Source: Betaproteobacteria bacterium
Lineage (GTDB): Bacteria > Pseudomonadota > Gammaproteobacteria > Burkholderiales > CAIKXV01
DNA: 49,701 bases
Direction of reading: 5' to 3'
Assembly: GCA_021298815.1 (NCBI GenBank)
Contig: JAJTHE010000048.1
Location: forward strand, 1-49,701
The notes under the pieces are model-generated. The model saw nothing but the letters and a program-made list of their open reading frames with translations. It made no database searches and was not told the origin of the DNA. The translations under genes were made by a program, and so were the position numbers. Positions 8,711 to 18,143 of the stretch are shown piece by piece (positions within the stretch are counted from its first letter, which is position 1; each line of letters starts with the position of its first letter).

Positions 8711-9619
8711 ATGCTGCCCTCGCACGACCGTTATCCCTACTCCGGCATCGACACCCGCCTGGCCTATGACTGGCCGGACGGCAAGCGCCTCGCCGTCTAC
8801 ATCGGGGTGAACGTCGAGCACTTCCCGTTCGGCGCGGGCGGTGGTATCGACCTCGATCGCGAGACGAAGCCGTGGAGCCAGCGCAGCTGGATGTGGCGCG
8901 AATACGGCAACCGGGTCGGCGGCTGGCGCCTGGCCGAGCTGTTCGACGAACTGGGCATCAACGTCGGCGTGATCGTAAATTCGGAGAACTACTCGCACAG
9001 CCCGGAGCTGGTGGCCCGCTACCGCGACCGCGGCGACGAGATGATCGGGCACGGCGTCTCGAACGGCACCGAGCGCCCGATCGACATGTCGCCCGAGACC
9101 GAGGCGCGCATGACGCGCGAAGTCACCGACCTGATGACCCGGGCGGACGGCGTGCGGCCCGAAGGCTGGCTGTCGCCCTACCTGACGCCCAGCCTGCAGA
9201 CGCCGGACTACCTGGTCGACAACGGCTATTCCTACGTGCTCGACTGGGGCACCTGCGACGAACAGCCGTTCTGGATGAAGGGCGGCAGCGACGGCCGCCA
9301 GGGACGCCTGCTGTCCATGCCCTACCCGATCGAGCTGAACGACCAGCCGGCCATCGTCGGGCGCCGGCACACGGCCGAACAGTACGCCGACATGCTGGTA
9401 GACCAGTTCGACGAGATGAAGCGCCGGTCGCGCAAGGCGCCCCTGGTGTTTGGCATGTCCCTGCATACCTTCATCGTCGGCCAGCCGTTCCGCATCGTGC
9501 ACCTGCGCCGCGCGCTCGAGCACATGCGAGCCAACAGCGAAGGCGTGTGGTGGACGCTGCCGCGCGACATCGCGCGCTACTACCGTACGCTGCCCGCGGC
9601 GGTGCAGCTGTCGTACTAG
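8711..9619 (+). CDS. Polysaccharide deacetylase family protein
   Basis: A 302-residue NodB-fold hydrolase of the PuuE/polysaccharide-deacetylase group. Recognisable parts are the early LAVYIGVNVEHFPFG strand, GDEMIGHGVSNGTERPIDM with the conserved His, the EGWLSPYLTPSLQTPDYL segment and the C-terminal GMSLHTFIVGQPFRI. There is no signal peptide, so it probably acts in the cytoplasm on a small amide substrate (allantoinase-like or formamide-type) rather than on a cell-wall glycan; this is inferred. It starts 11 bp after crtC and ends 10 bp before the convergent LytTR regulator. A link to photosynthesis is not evident. Confidence 0.85.
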   Translation: MLPSHDRYPYSGIDTRLAYDWPDGKRLAVYIGVNVEHFPFGAGGGIDLDRETKPWSQRSWMWREYGNRVGGWRLAELFDELGINVGVIVNSENYSHSPELVARYRDRGDEMIGHGVSNGTERPIDMSPETEARMTREVTDLMTRADGVRPEGWLSPYLTPSLQTPDYLVDNGYSYVLDWGTCDEQPFWMKGGSDGRQGRLLSMPYPIELNDQPAIVGRRHTAEQYADMLVDQFDEMKRRSRKAPLVFGMSLHTFIVGQPFRIVHLRRALEHMRANSEGVWWTLPRDIARYYRTLPAAVQLSY

Positions 9620-9629
9620 GCGCGGCCGT

Positions 9630-10403
9630 TCAACGCGCCAGGTCGCGCACGATGTGCTGCTGCCGGCGCGAGATCGCCAGCTTCTCGGCGAGCCCGCGCA
9701 GCAGCACCACCCAGTGCGCATCGGCTTCCGCGCTCGACAGCCGTTCGAAGCCGACGATGGCATCGCGCGACACGAGGCAGTTGCGGTGGATGCGCACGAA
9801 GCGCTTCGCATGCTCCTGCTCGAGCCGGGTCAGCGACTCCTCGATCAGGTACTCGCGCTGGGCGGTGCGGATGGTCACGTACTTCAGCTCGGCCTTGAAG
9901 TACAGGATGTCGGCGATCGGCACCAGGTAGACCTTGCCGCCCTCGGTCACCGACAGGTGGTGGCGCGGCGCATCGGACAGTCCGCGCAGCAGGTCGGCGC
10001 GCAGCGGCGCGATGGCGCGCGCCCTGGCCAGCGCCTCGGACAGCCGGGACGCGCGGATCGGCTTGAGCAGGTAGTCGATCGCGTTCAGTTCGAAGGCCTT
10101 CACCGCATACTCGTCGTACGCGGTGATGAAGATCACCGCCGGCGGGTCGGGCAGCTTGAGCAGGTGGTCGGCGAGTTCGACGCCGTCCATTTCGGGCATG
10201 CGGATGTCGAGCAGCACGAGGTCGGCGTCCTGTCCCTGCAGCAGCTCGAGCGCTTCGCGTCCGGTGGCGGCTTCGCCGACCACCTCCAGCGGTACCTTCG
10301 CCGCGCAGTCGACCAGCAGGTCGCGCAGGCGGCTGCGTGCCGGTGCCTCGTCATCGACGATCACGACACGCAGCAGGGGTTCGGCAGGCGGGCTCATCGG
10401 CAT
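9630..10403 (-). CDS. LytTR-family response regulator (AlgR-like)
   Basis: A 257-residue two-component response regulator. The receiver domain (about 10-125) has VVIVDDEAPARSR, the phospho-acceptor Asp in LVLLDIRMPEMDG and the Lys of YLLKPI. A LytTR DNA-binding domain follows (about 150-255: HLSVTEGGKVYLVPIADI, RFVRIHRNCLVSRDAI). ATG 10403 starts MPMSPPAEP; ATG 10397 is an alternative. It lies 52 bp downstream of the LytS-type kinase on the same strand, its likely partner. In Pseudomonas the AlgZ-AlgR pair also sits beside argH, as here. Confidence 0.92.
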   Translation of the reverse strand: MPMSPPAEPLLRVVIVDDEAPARSRLRDLLVDCAAKVPLEVVGEAATGREALELLQGQDADLVLLDIRMPEMDGVELADHLLKLPDPPAVIFITAYDEYAVKAFELNAIDYLLKPIRASRLSEALARARAIAPLRADLLRGLSDAPRHHLSVTEGGKVYLVPIADILYFKAELKYVTIRTAQREYLIEESLTRLEQEHAKRFVRIHRNCLVSRDAIVGFERLSSAEADAHWVVLLRGLAEKLAISRRQQHIVRDLAR

Positions 10404-10455
10404 CCTCGTTGCACGGGAAGGTTTACGGGGACTGTACCGGGAATCTGCCGGTACT

Positions 10456-11559
10456 CTACCGGGACTCGCCGCCACCCCAGGCCCTGCGGTCGGTGTCGGT
10501 GTAGGGCACGCGGATGGTGACCTCGTAGCGGCCCTCGTGCTCGCGGGTGCGCATGCGCGCCTCGGCGTCGAAGAACAGCTGCAGCCGCTCCCGGATGTTG
10601 TCGACCGCGATCCGGTTCCCCTGCCGCCGTTCGCCACCCACCGGCACCGGGTTGGACAGCAGCGCATGCACCTCGCTGCCGACCCGGAAGATCCGGATCA
10701 CCACGGTGCCCGGCGCCATCGACGGCTCGATGCCATGGTAGACCGCGTTCTCGAGAAGGGGCTGCAGGATCAGCGCGGGTATGCGCGCCTCGCCCGGCAT
10801 CTGTTCGATGTCCCACTCCACCTGCAGCCGGTCGCCGAGGCGCACCGCCTCGATCGCCAGGTACTGCCGGGCGAGCTCGACCTCGCTGGCGAAGGTCGAC
10901 AGCGCGCGGCTGTCGGCCATCAGCGCGCGGAACAGGTCGGCCAGGTCTTCCAGAACGTGCTCCGCCCGCTTCGGGTCGGCGCGGATCAGCGACAGCACCG
11001 CGTTCAGGCTGTTGAACAGGAAGTGCGGCCGGATGCGTGCCTGCAGCGCCTGCAGCCGCGCCTCGACCAGGGCCGGCGACAGTGCGCGGCTGCGCAGGTC
11101 GAACCAGACCAGCAGGATGCCCGACATGATGATCGTGAAGAACAGGTGCCTGGGCAGCGCGTCGCCGGTGGCGCCCGTCGCATCGCCGGCCAGCAGGTCG
11201 AACGCGGCGGTGACCGCCATCGCGGTGAGCAGCACCGCCGCGACGCCCACTTCGTAGCGCATGCGGTCGAGCAGCGGCCGCGCGGCCGCGAGCAGCAGCA
11301 GCGTGAGGAACATCACCGGCTGCACCAGCGCGGAGATCTCGATCAGCGTCTCGCCGATCGCGCGCAGCGACACGGTCTTGAGCACCGCGGCGACGAGCGA
11401 CGCCGCGTTCACCGCGAGCAGGATGCGCAGAAGCACGCCGAGGTTACGGAAATCGGGCAGCCGCGCGGCGCTGCGCAGCGAGCCCGCCTGTGCGTCGCGT
11501 GCCGCCGCCGTCCGGGCGGAGGCCGCGGGGTTTTCGCCTATACTCTGGCCGCCGTTCAT
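10456..11559 (-). CDS. LytS/AlgZ-type sensor histidine kinase
   Basis: A 367-residue membrane sensor kinase of the His_kinase (LytS/YehU) class. Four hydrophobic segments occupy about residues 40-160. The phospho-acceptor block is [20 protein letters not shown], and the ATP-binding region contains [17 protein letters not shown] and [20 protein letters not shown] 11559 (MNGGQSIG) is preferred; an 18-residue longer start exists at 11613 but would run into the divergent argH start region. It is transcribed toward its response regulator and is divergent from argH, 29 bp away. The stimulus is unknown. Confidence 0.9.
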   Translation of the reverse strand: MNGGQSIGENPAASARTAAARDAQAGSLRSAARLPDFRNLGVLLRILLAVNAASLVAAVLKTVSLRAIGETLIEISALVQPVMFLTLLLLAAARPLLDRMRYEVGVAAVLLTAMAVTAAFDLLAGDATGATGDALPRHLFFTIIMSGILLVWFDLRSRALSPALVEARLQALQARIRPHFLFNSLNAVLSLIRADPKRAEHVLEDLADLFRALMADSRALSTFASEVELARQYLAIEAVRLGDRLQVEWDIEQMPGEARIPALILQPLLENAVYHGIEPSMAPGTVVIRIFRVGSEVHALLSNPVPVGGERRQGNRIAVDNIRERLQLFFDAEARMRTREHEGRYEVTIRVPYTDTDRRAWGGGESR

Positions 11560-11588
11560 CCCCCATTGTCGACGCCAGACTGCGCCTG

Positions 11589-13013
11589 ATGCAACCCGAA
11601 AATCCGAAGACACAGACCCCCGGCGCGACTGGCGGCATCAGCGGCGGCAGCGCCTGGTCCGGCCGCTTCGACGAGCCGGTGTCCGAGCTGGTCAAGCGCT
11701 ACACGGCTTCGGTCGACTTCGACAAGCGGCTGGCACCCTACGACATCCAGGGCTCACTCGCCCATGCGCGCATGCTGTACGCCTGCGGCATCCTGTCCGC
11801 GCAGGACCTCGCCGACATCGAACGCGGGATGGGCCAGGTCCTGCAGGAAGTGCAGTCCGGCGCGTTCACCTGGCGGCTTGACCTCGAGGACGTGCACCTG
11901 AACATCGAGCGCCGGCTGACCGACCTGGTCGGCGACGCCGGCAAGCGGCTGCATACCGGCCGTTCGCGCAACGACCAGGTCGCGACCGACGTGCGCCTGT
12001 GGCTGCGCGCCTCCATCGACGGCATCGATACTGCGCTGCGCACGATGCAGGAGGCGTTGCTCAAGCTCGCGGAACAGCATGTCGAAACCGCGATGCCCGG
12101 CTTCACCCACCTGCAGGTGGCGCAGCCGGTGTCGTTCGCGCACCACCTGATGGCCTATTTCGAGATGCTGGTGCGCGACCGCGAGCGCTTCGCCGACTGC
12201 CGCAGGCGGGTCAACCGGCTGCCGCTCGGTGCCGCGGCACTGGCCGGCACCAGCTTCCCGATCGACCGCGAGCGGGTCGCGCGCGAACTGGGCTTCGACG
12301 CGATCTGCGCGAACTCGCTCGACGCGGTGTCCGACCGCGACTTCGCGATCGAGTTCTGTGCCGCGGCCTCGCTGACCATGACCCACCTGTCGCGCTTCTC
12401 CGAGGAACTGATCCTCTGGATGAGCCCGCGCTTCGGCTTCATCGACCTCGCCGACCGCTTCTGCACCGGCTCATCGATCATGCCGCAGAAGAAGAACCCG
12501 GACGTGCCCGAACTGGTGCGCGGCAAGGTCGGCCGGGTCAACGGCCACCTGGTCGGGCTGCTCACCCTGATGAAGGGCCAGCCGCTCGCGTACAACAAGG
12601 ACAACCAGGAAGACAAGGAACCGCTGTTCGACACCGTCGACACGCTGCTGGTGACGCTCACCATCTATGCCGACATGGTCGGCGGCATCCGGGTCAAGGC
12701 CGATGCGATGCGCGATGCGCTCAAGCAGGGGTTCGCCACCGCCACCGACCTCGCCGATTACCTGGTGCGCAAGGGGGTGCCGTTCCGCGACGCGCACGAG
12801 GCGGTCGCACGCGCGGTGCGCCATGCGGAGCAAGCCGGCTGCGACCTGCCCGACCTGCCGCTGGCCGACCTGCGGGCGTTCTCGCCGGCGATCGGCGACG
12901 ACGTCTACGCGGTGCTCACCGTGGAAGGCTCGATGGCCAGCCGCAGCCATGCCGGCGGCACCGCGCCCTCGGCGGTGCGTGCGGCACTGGCCGCGGCACG
13001 TAACCGGATCTGA
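11589..13013 (+). CDS. argH: Argininosuccinate lyase
   Basis: Splits argininosuccinate into arginine and fumarate, the last step of arginine synthesis; cytoplasmic homotetramer of the fumarase/aspartase superfamily. 474 residues, near the family norm. Visible features are [49 protein letters not shown] and the superfamily signature [27 protein letters not shown] sequence at 11540-11545 could be the -10 box, without an obvious -35. The stop codon directly abuts the stop of the convergent phnC gene (TGATCA), so no terminator is left between them. Confidence 0.97.
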   Translation: MQPENPKTQTPGATGGISGGSAWSGRFDEPVSELVKRYTASVDFDKRLAPYDIQGSLAHARMLYACGILSAQDLADIERGMGQVLQEVQSGAFTWRLDLEDVHLNIERRLTDLVGDAGKRLHTGRSRNDQVATDVRLWLRASIDGIDTALRTMQEALLKLAEQHVETAMPGFTHLQVAQPVSFAHHLMAYFEMLVRDRERFADCRRRVNRLPLGAAALAGTSFPIDRERVARELGFDAICANSLDAVSDRDFAIEFCAAASLTMTHLSRFSEELILWMSPRFGFIDLADRFCTGSSIMPQKKNPDVPELVRGKVGRVNGHLVGLLTLMKGQPLAYNKDNQEDKEPLFDTVDTLLVTLTIYADMVGGIRVKADAMRDALKQGFATATDLADYLVRKGVPFRDAHEAVARAVRHAEQAGCDLPDLPLADLRAFSPAIGDDVYAVLTVEGSMASRSHAGGTAPSAVRAALAAARNRI

Positions 13014-13733
13014 TCAGCGGTAGACCGCGGCCAGCGTCGCGGCATCCAGCGCCGAAGACGGCGCGTCGAGCACCACGCGTCCACCACGCAGGGCGACCAC
13101 CCGGTCGGCATGCTCGAGCGCGAGCGCCGGCTGGTGCAGGCTGCACACCACCGCGGCCTGCCGCTCGCGGCAGCAGTCGCGCAGCAGGCGCAGCACCGTC
13201 GCGCCCGCCTCGGGGTCCAGGCTGGCCACCGGCTCGTCGGCCAGCAGCACCGCTGGCTGCTGGGCAAGCGCGCGCGCCAGGGCGATCCGCTGGCGCTCGC
13301 CGCCGGACATCGCGTCGACGCGGCGCGCGGCATGCGCCAGGAGTCCGACCCGGTCCAGGCAGTCGATCGCCAGCAGCCGGTCCTCGCGCGTGAAGCGGCG
13401 CAGCCAGCCGCGCCAGCGCGGGTTGTAGCCGAGGCGGCCAGCCAGCACGTTGTCCAGCGCCGACAGGCGGTCGATCAGCACATGCGACTGGAACACCATC
13501 GCGATCGTGCGCCGGTCGCCGCTGCCGCAGGAGCGCACCTCGCCCCGCTCGAAGGCCAGCAGGCCGGCCGCGCCGCGCAGCAGCGTGGTCTTGCCCGATC
13601 CGCTGGCGCCCAGCAGCGCGATGAACTCGCCCGGCGCGCAGGCGAAGCTCACGTCGTCGAGCGCGACATGGTCGCCATAGCGGTGGCCGATGCGGTCGAA
13701 GGCGAGGGCCGGGGCGAGGAAGCGATCGTTCAT
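13014..13733 (-). CDS. phnC: Phn-type ABC transporter ATP-binding protein
   Basis: ATPase of a phosphonate/phosphite-type importer, 239 residues. Walker A is GASGSGKTT, the signature is MSGGERQRIALARALAQQ, Walker B is AVLLADEPVASLD and the H-loop is CSLHQP. It belongs to a three-gene set read leftward in the order binding protein, permease, ATPase, with a 22-bp gap after the permease. The true ligand cannot be read from sequence. This set is distinct from the second Phn/Ptx-type transporter near 31-33 kb. Confidence 0.9.
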   Translation of the reverse strand: MNDRFLAPALAFDRIGHRYGDHVALDDVSFACAPGEFIALLGASGSGKTTLLRGAAGLLAFERGEVRSCGSGDRRTIAMVFQSHVLIDRLSALDNVLAGRLGYNPRWRGWLRRFTREDRLLAIDCLDRVGLLAHAARRVDAMSGGERQRIALARALAQQPAVLLADEPVASLDPEAGATVLRLLRDCCRERQAAVVCSLHQPALALEHADRVVALRGGRVVLDAPSSALDAATLAAVYR

Positions 13734-13755
13734 CGGCGAGGGTCCGGTGGCGCCT

Positions 13756-14607
13756 TCACTTCAGCCGCGCCCGCAACGCGCCGCTCGCCTGGTCGATCAC
13801 CGTCACCACCAGCAGCATCACCGCCAGGATGGTGGCCAGCCGCGCGAAGTCGAGCAGGTCCATGCTGTTCTTCAGTTCCTGGCCGATGCCGCCGGCACCG
13901 ACCACGCCCAGCACCATCGATGCGCGCACGTTGAACTCGAACAGGTAGAGCGCGGTCGAGGCGGTGACCGGCGCGAGCTGCGGTACCAGGGCGTAGGCCA
14001 GCGCGGTCGAGCGCGTCGCACCGGTGGTGCGCATCGCATCGACGGTGTCGAGCGATGCGCTCTCCACCTGGTCGGCGAACAGCTTGGCCGCGCTGCCCCA
14101 GGTATGCAGGGCGACGCCGAGCATGCCGGCGAACGGACCGAGCCCGACCGCCGCGACCAGGATCAGCGCGAACACGAACGCGTCGATGCCACGCAGCGAA
14201 TTCAGGAACCAGCGCACCGGGTGGTAGGCCCAGCGCAGCGGCGTGATGTTGCGGCTGGCGAACACCGCGGTGGGCAGCGCCAGCAGCACTGCGAGGGTGG
14301 TGCCCAGCACCGCGATCGCGATCGTCTCGGCGGTGCGCAGCAGGATCACCGGCAGTTCGCCGATCGCCGGCGGCCAGGCCTGGCCGATCCAGAACGCGAG
14401 CTTGGGCAGTCCTTCGACCAGCCGTGGCAGGTCGACCCGGGCGAGCCATGCGCAGGCGGCATAGAAGCCGATCACCGCGGCCGCGACCAGGCCGATCTTC
14501 AGCCAGTGCCAGCGTCCGCGCCCGCCTGCCTCCAGCGCATCGCAGGCTGCAGCCACGTGGGGCGGGACGACGCGTACAGTCCGGGGCGCGGGGGAAGCCG
14601 GTGGCAT
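13756..14607 (-). CDS. phnE: Phn-type ABC transporter permease
   Basis: Inner-membrane permease of the PhnE family, 283 residues with about six hydrophobic spans. The family core is visible: LGTTLAVLLALPTAVFASRN, LRGIDAFVFALILVAAVGLG and the EAA-like loop around VDAMRTTGATRSTALAYAL, then the terminal MVLGVVGAGGIGQEL block. The N-terminal ~35 residues are cytoplasmic and low in similarity. It starts 7 bp after the binding-protein gene and would pair with the ATPase encoded downstream. Confidence 0.9.
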   Translation of the reverse strand: MPPASPAPRTVRVVPPHVAAACDALEAGGRGRWHWLKIGLVAAAVIGFYAACAWLARVDLPRLVEGLPKLAFWIGQAWPPAIGELPVILLRTAETIAIAVLGTTLAVLLALPTAVFASRNITPLRWAYHPVRWFLNSLRGIDAFVFALILVAAVGLGPFAGMLGVALHTWGSAAKLFADQVESASLDTVDAMRTTGATRSTALAYALVPQLAPVTASTALYLFEFNVRASMVLGVVGAGGIGQELKNSMDLLDFARLATILAVMLLVVTVIDQASGALRARLK

Positions 14608-14614
14608 GTCTGCC

Positions 14615-15550
14615 TCAGGCCGCGAGCTTCTTCAGGCGGCCGACGGCGATGCCTGCGCGTTCGATGGTGGCGTAGCTCGCATGGGTGGCCGGACTGAAGC
14701 CGGTGTAGCGGGCCGGCAGCAGCGCCTTCGCCTCAGCCGGACCGATCGCCGCCAGCACCGCCCGGATGCGCTCGACGTCGGCCGCCGGCATCGCCTTCGA
14801 TACCGCGATCGCGTCGTTCGGCAGGTCGGGCGAGGTCCAGACGATGCGCGTCTGCTCGGGCCGGATGCGGCCCGAGGCGATCATCGCGTTGCGGTTGCGG
14901 TCGAAGTCGGTGGCGAGGTCGACCTGTCCCGAGGCGACGGCGATCTGGTTGCCGGGGTGGGATGCGCCTTCGTTGTACTTCCAGAACGTCTTCGGGTCGA
15001 TCTTCCAGACTTCGCGTGCGAAGAAGGTCGGCACCAGCCAGCCGGAGGTCGAGCCCGAGTCCGCGAACGACATCGACATTCCGCGCGTATCGTCGGGGAA
15101 GGTGGCGATCGGCAGGCCGGGCCGTGCGACGACGATCGCGTTGTAGACCGGACGCTCGTCGTAGCGCACGGTGGCGATCGCCTGGCAACCGGACGCATGG
15201 TGCGCCAGCACGTAGCCCCACGGACCCATCCATGCCGCATCCAGGTTGCCGGTGGCCATCGCCACGGCGAGGCCGGCCCAGTCGGTCGTGACGTCCAGGC
15301 TGTGCTCCGCGGCGCCGAGCTGCTTTGCCAGGTGCGCGAACAGCGGGGTGAACGCGCGGCGCGAGTCGTCCGGCGTCGGCAGGAACGGCCCGACCCCGAA
15401 GCGCAGGCGCCGCCGCGGCTGGGCGGACGCACGGTCCGGCGACGCGGCGACCGCGCCGGCACCGACGGCGGCGAGGATATTCAGGAAGCGGCGGCGACCG
15501 CCGGGGGCACAGATCATCTTCGGCAAGGGTTCGTGGGGTCCGTACGTCAT
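14615..15550 (-). CDS. phnD: Phn-type ABC transporter substrate-binding protein
   Basis: Periplasmic binding protein of the PhnD/SsuA-like family, about 311 residues. The N-terminus carries a twin-arginine-like signal (GGRRRFLNILAAVGAG) ending near ASAQ; ATG 15517 directly before it is an alternative to ATG 15550. Family segments are LRFGVGPFLPTPDDSRRAFTP, NLDAAWMGPWGYVL and MSFADSGSTSGWLVP. It is first of the three-gene transporter set. The 49-bp space to the divergent metallophosphoesterase gene carries an array of GGATGC half-sites. Ligand (phosphonate, phosphite or another oxyanion) is not decided. Confidence 0.88.
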   Translation of the reverse strand: MTYGPHEPLPKMICAPGGRRRFLNILAAVGAGAVAASPDRASAQPRRRLRFGVGPFLPTPDDSRRAFTPLFAHLAKQLGAAEHSLDVTTDWAGLAVAMATGNLDAAWMGPWGYVLAHHASGCQAIATVRYDERPVYNAIVVARPGLPIATFPDDTRGMSMSFADSGSTSGWLVPTFFAREVWKIDPKTFWKYNEGASHPGNQIAVASGQVDLATDFDRNRNAMIASGRIRPEQTRIVWTSPDLPNDAIAVSKAMPAADVERIRAVLAAIGPAEAKALLPARYTGFSPATHASYATIERAGIAVGRLKKLAA

Positions 15551-15570
15551 GATACGTGCGACCCCGGCTG

Positions 15571-15592
15571 CCGGATGCATCCGGTAGGATGC
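15571..15592. promoter_or_regulatory. Overlapping inverted repeats between phnD and the metallophosphoesterase gene
   Basis: The divergent intergenic region holds a perfect 14-bp palindrome, CCGGATGCATCCGG (15571-15584), whose right half also pairs with a third half-site: GCATCC (15577-15582) and GGATGC (15587-15592). Three GGATGC half-sites in 20 bp between two divergent start codons suggest an operator that serves both genes. No regulator gene lies next to it. Confidence 0.45.
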
Positions 15593-15599
15593 CCGGGCC

Positions 15600-16667
15600 A
15601 TGGACGACACAGCCGCAGCGGCGAACGCCACCGACCCCACCGACCCCACCGGCCTCGCCGCGGCGACGGTGCCCGGGCGAAGTTGTCCGATCGCCTATCG
15701 GTATCTGCCGGCGGTCCTTGCGCAGCCCGCGAGTATCCGCGCGCGGGTGCTGTACGTGGTCGGCGGCCTGTACGGCAACCCGTATGCACTCGATGCGGTC
15801 GAGGCACTTGCGGCCGCCGAGGCGGAGGCGCCGGTGCTGCTGTTCAACGGCGACTTCCACTGGTTCGACACGGACCCGGCGACCTTCGCGGCGATCGACC
15901 GGCGGGTGGCAGGCCATCGCGCGCTGCGCGGCAATGTCGAGACGGAGCTGTCCGGCGACGACGAAGGCGCCGGCTGCGGCTGTGCCTACCCGGATTCGGT
16001 CGATGCCGGGGACGTAGAACGGTCGAACCGGATCCTGCACCGCTTGCGCGGTACTGCACTCGGGTTCCCGCAGGTACGCGAACGGCTCGCCAGCCTGCCG
16101 CGCTACGCGGTGGCCGAGGTCTGCGGGCGGCGCATCGCGGTGGTGCATGGCGACCTGCAGTCGCTGTCCGGCTGGTCGCTGTCCGAGGAAAGCCTGCGCG
16201 ATCCGTCGAACTGCCGCGCGGTGGCAGACAGCGCGCGCGCGGCCGCGATCGACATCATCGCGAGCACCCATACCTGCCTGCCGGTCGCGCAGTGGCTGCA
16301 TCCGGCGTCCGGCGCGCCGGTGCTGGCGATCAACAACGGTGCCGCGGGCATGCCGAACTTCCGCGGGGAATCCGGCGGGCTGCTCACCCGCATCTCGGTG
16401 CTGCCGCCGCCGTTCGCGGTGCGCCATGGCACGCGGATGCCCTGTGCTGCGCCCGAGGGGGGCGCGGTGGACGCAGCGGACGCGGGCGTGCATGTGCATG
16501 CGGTCGACCTGCACTGGCCCGTGGATGCATGGATGCAGCGCTTCCGCGAGGACTGGCCGGCGGGCAGCGATGCGCACCGCTCGTACTGGCAGCGCATCGC
16601 GCACGGACCGGCGTTCGAGCCTGCGCAGGCCGATCGCCTCGCAGCCACGGAAGGCCGACCCGGCTAG
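15600..16667 (+). CDS. Calcineurin-like metallophosphoesterase
   Basis: A 355-residue protein with the metallophosphoesterase motif series: YVVGGLYGN (first strand), LLFNGDFHWF (GD motif), LRGNVETEL (GN motif), IAVVHGDLQSLSG (H-GD) and IIASTHTCLPV (final His). The canonical first D-x-H is replaced by VVGGLYGN, which is unusual for the fold and may change metal binding. There is no signal peptide. It diverges from the Phn-type transporter across a shared operator-like region, hinting at a role in phosphorus-compound use; this is inference. Its stop codon overlaps the stop of the convergent carboxyltransferase gene (CTAG). Confidence 0.72.
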   Translation: MDDTAAAANATDPTDPTGLAAATVPGRSCPIAYRYLPAVLAQPASIRARVLYVVGGLYGNPYALDAVEALAAAEAEAPVLLFNGDFHWFDTDPATFAAIDRRVAGHRALRGNVETELSGDDEGAGCGCAYPDSVDAGDVERSNRILHRLRGTALGFPQVRERLASLPRYAVAEVCGRRIAVVHGDLQSLSGWSLSEESLRDPSNCRAVADSARAAAIDIIASTHTCLPVAQWLHPASGAPVLAINNGAAGMPNFRGESGGLLTRISVLPPPFAVRHGTRMPCAAPEGGAVDAADAGVHVHAVDLHWPVDAWMQRFREDWPAGSDAHRSYWQRIAHGPAFEPAQADRLAATEGRPG

Positions 16668-18142
16668 TTGCCGAACGTCATCTCGACATCGGCGAAGCGG
16701 ATGCGGCCGTATCCCACGTCCTTGCGCGTGGCGAGCCAGGCGACGAGTTCATGCAGCGGCGAGGTGCGTACCGGCAGCGGCGAGGGCAGCGGCCGGATCG
16801 CCGCCACCAGGTCGGGCGGGTAGAACGCGTGCAGCAGCAGCGTGTCGTCGTCGACATGCGGGCCATGCGCACGGCGCAGCCGCGGCAGCCAGGGCTCGAT
16901 GCGCGAACCCGCGCGCTCGCGCGCGAGGGCACCGGGGTCGAGGTTGGCGCGCGCCAGGAAGCGGTCGGACGGCCGCGCCGCCAGCCGGCCGTATGCGCCG
17001 CTCGCATACTTCTTCACCTCGTCCGGGATCGTCCGGTAGCGTTCGCCCTGCACCACGTTGAGCACGGCCTGGGTGACGATGTACTGCGCGAACGGGCTGA
17101 CCAGGATCGGATAGCCGAGGTCCTCGCGCACCACCGCGGTCTCCTCGAGGATCTGCGGCAGCTTGTCCGACAGCCCCATCTGCGCGAGCTGCGAATGCAG
17201 GTTGCTGACCATGCCGCCGGGGATCTGGTGCTCCCACTGCGCCGGGTCGAAGGTCGCCACCTTGCCCATCGGCTTGCCTTCGCGCAGGCACAGCCAGTGG
17301 AACCATTCGCGCGCCTCGCCCAGCGCGCCGGCATCGAGCCGGTGCGACCGGCCCAGCGCCGCGACGCGGCCGGACACATCGTCGACCGAGGGCAGCGATG
17401 CACCGTTGGCGAGCGGCGTGGCCGCGGTCTGCAGGTAGTCGAAGCCGGCCGCGATCGCATGCGCATACACGTCGACCGTGCGGCCCGACTGGCAGTGCGA
17501 GTGCAGTTCGACCGGCACCCGCCCGGCCGCCTTGCGGAACGCCGGCAGCAGGGTCGCCGCGCGCGCGGGCAGCAGCAGCCCGCTCGGATCCTTCAGCGAT
17601 ATGGTGTCCGCGCCGAGCGCGACCAGCTCCTTCACGCGCGCGGCGAAGTAGGCATCGTCATGGACCGGGCTGACCGCGTAGACGACCATCGCGTTCACCG
17701 ACATGCCGCAGGCGTGCGCGGAGCGGATCGACGACTCCAGGTTGCGGTTGTCGTTCAGGGCATCGTAGACCGTGGCCCGGCGGATGCCGTGGGCCGCGAG
17801 GCGCTGCATGTTCAGCGCGACGATGTCGTCGGGAAACAGTTCGAACGTATAGAGGCTCTGGCCGCGGGTCAGCGCGTCGCAGGGCGTGTCGAGGCGCGCG
17901 GTGAGTGCCGACATCCGCTCCCAGGGACTCTCGCGCAGGAAGCGCACGCAGACATCGAACACCGCACCGCCGAGGATGTTGATGAAGGCGTATCCCGCAC
18001 GGTCGATCGCGGGCAGGATCGGCGTCATCATCGCCGTGGTCATCCGGGTCGACCACAGGCACTGGTGCGCATCGCGCAGCGTGACATCGACGAATTCCAC
18101 CGGGTTCGACTTCACCGGACGTGATTTCGACGGGCGCGCCAT
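16664..18142 (-). CDS. Biotin-dependent carboxyltransferase (OadA / pyruvate carboxylase B-like)
   Basis: A 492-residue carboxyltransferase subunit of the 5S/oxaloacetate decarboxylase alpha type. Motifs include VEFVDVTLRDAHQCLW (metal Asp and Arg), GGAVFDVCVRFLRESPWERM, SLKDPSGLL with the catalytic Lys region, VELHSHCQSG with metal histidines, and the conserved NLHSQLAQMGL. It lacks an attached biotinyl domain; instead a separate biotin carrier is encoded one base upstream. No biotin carboxylase gene is nearby, so it must use one encoded elsewhere, or work as a decarboxylase or transcarboxylase. The substrate cannot be assigned from the window. Confidence 0.85.
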   Translation of the reverse strand: MARPSKSRPVKSNPVEFVDVTLRDAHQCLWSTRMTTAMMTPILPAIDRAGYAFINILGGAVFDVCVRFLRESPWERMSALTARLDTPCDALTRGQSLYTFELFPDDIVALNMQRLAAHGIRRATVYDALNDNRNLESSIRSAHACGMSVNAMVVYAVSPVHDDAYFAARVKELVALGADTISLKDPSGLLLPARAATLLPAFRKAAGRVPVELHSHCQSGRTVDVYAHAIAAGFDYLQTAATPLANGASLPSVDDVSGRVAALGRSHRLDAGALGEAREWFHWLCLREGKPMGKVATFDPAQWEHQIPGGMVSNLHSQLAQMGLSDKLPQILEETAVVREDLGYPILVSPFAQYIVTQAVLNVVQGERYRTIPDEVKKYASGAYGRLAARPSDRFLARANLDPGALARERAGSRIEPWLPRLRRAHGPHVDDDTLLLHAFYPPDLVAAIRPLPSPLPVRTSPLHELVAWLATRKDVGYGRIRFADVEMTFGN

Positions 18143-18143
18143 G

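Noticed and set aside
14606..18124. 1172-codon plus-strand frame
   Set aside because: It is the antisense shadow of phnD, the carboxyltransferase and the biotin carrier in GC-rich DNA; composition is Arg/Gly/Ala rich without any domain.
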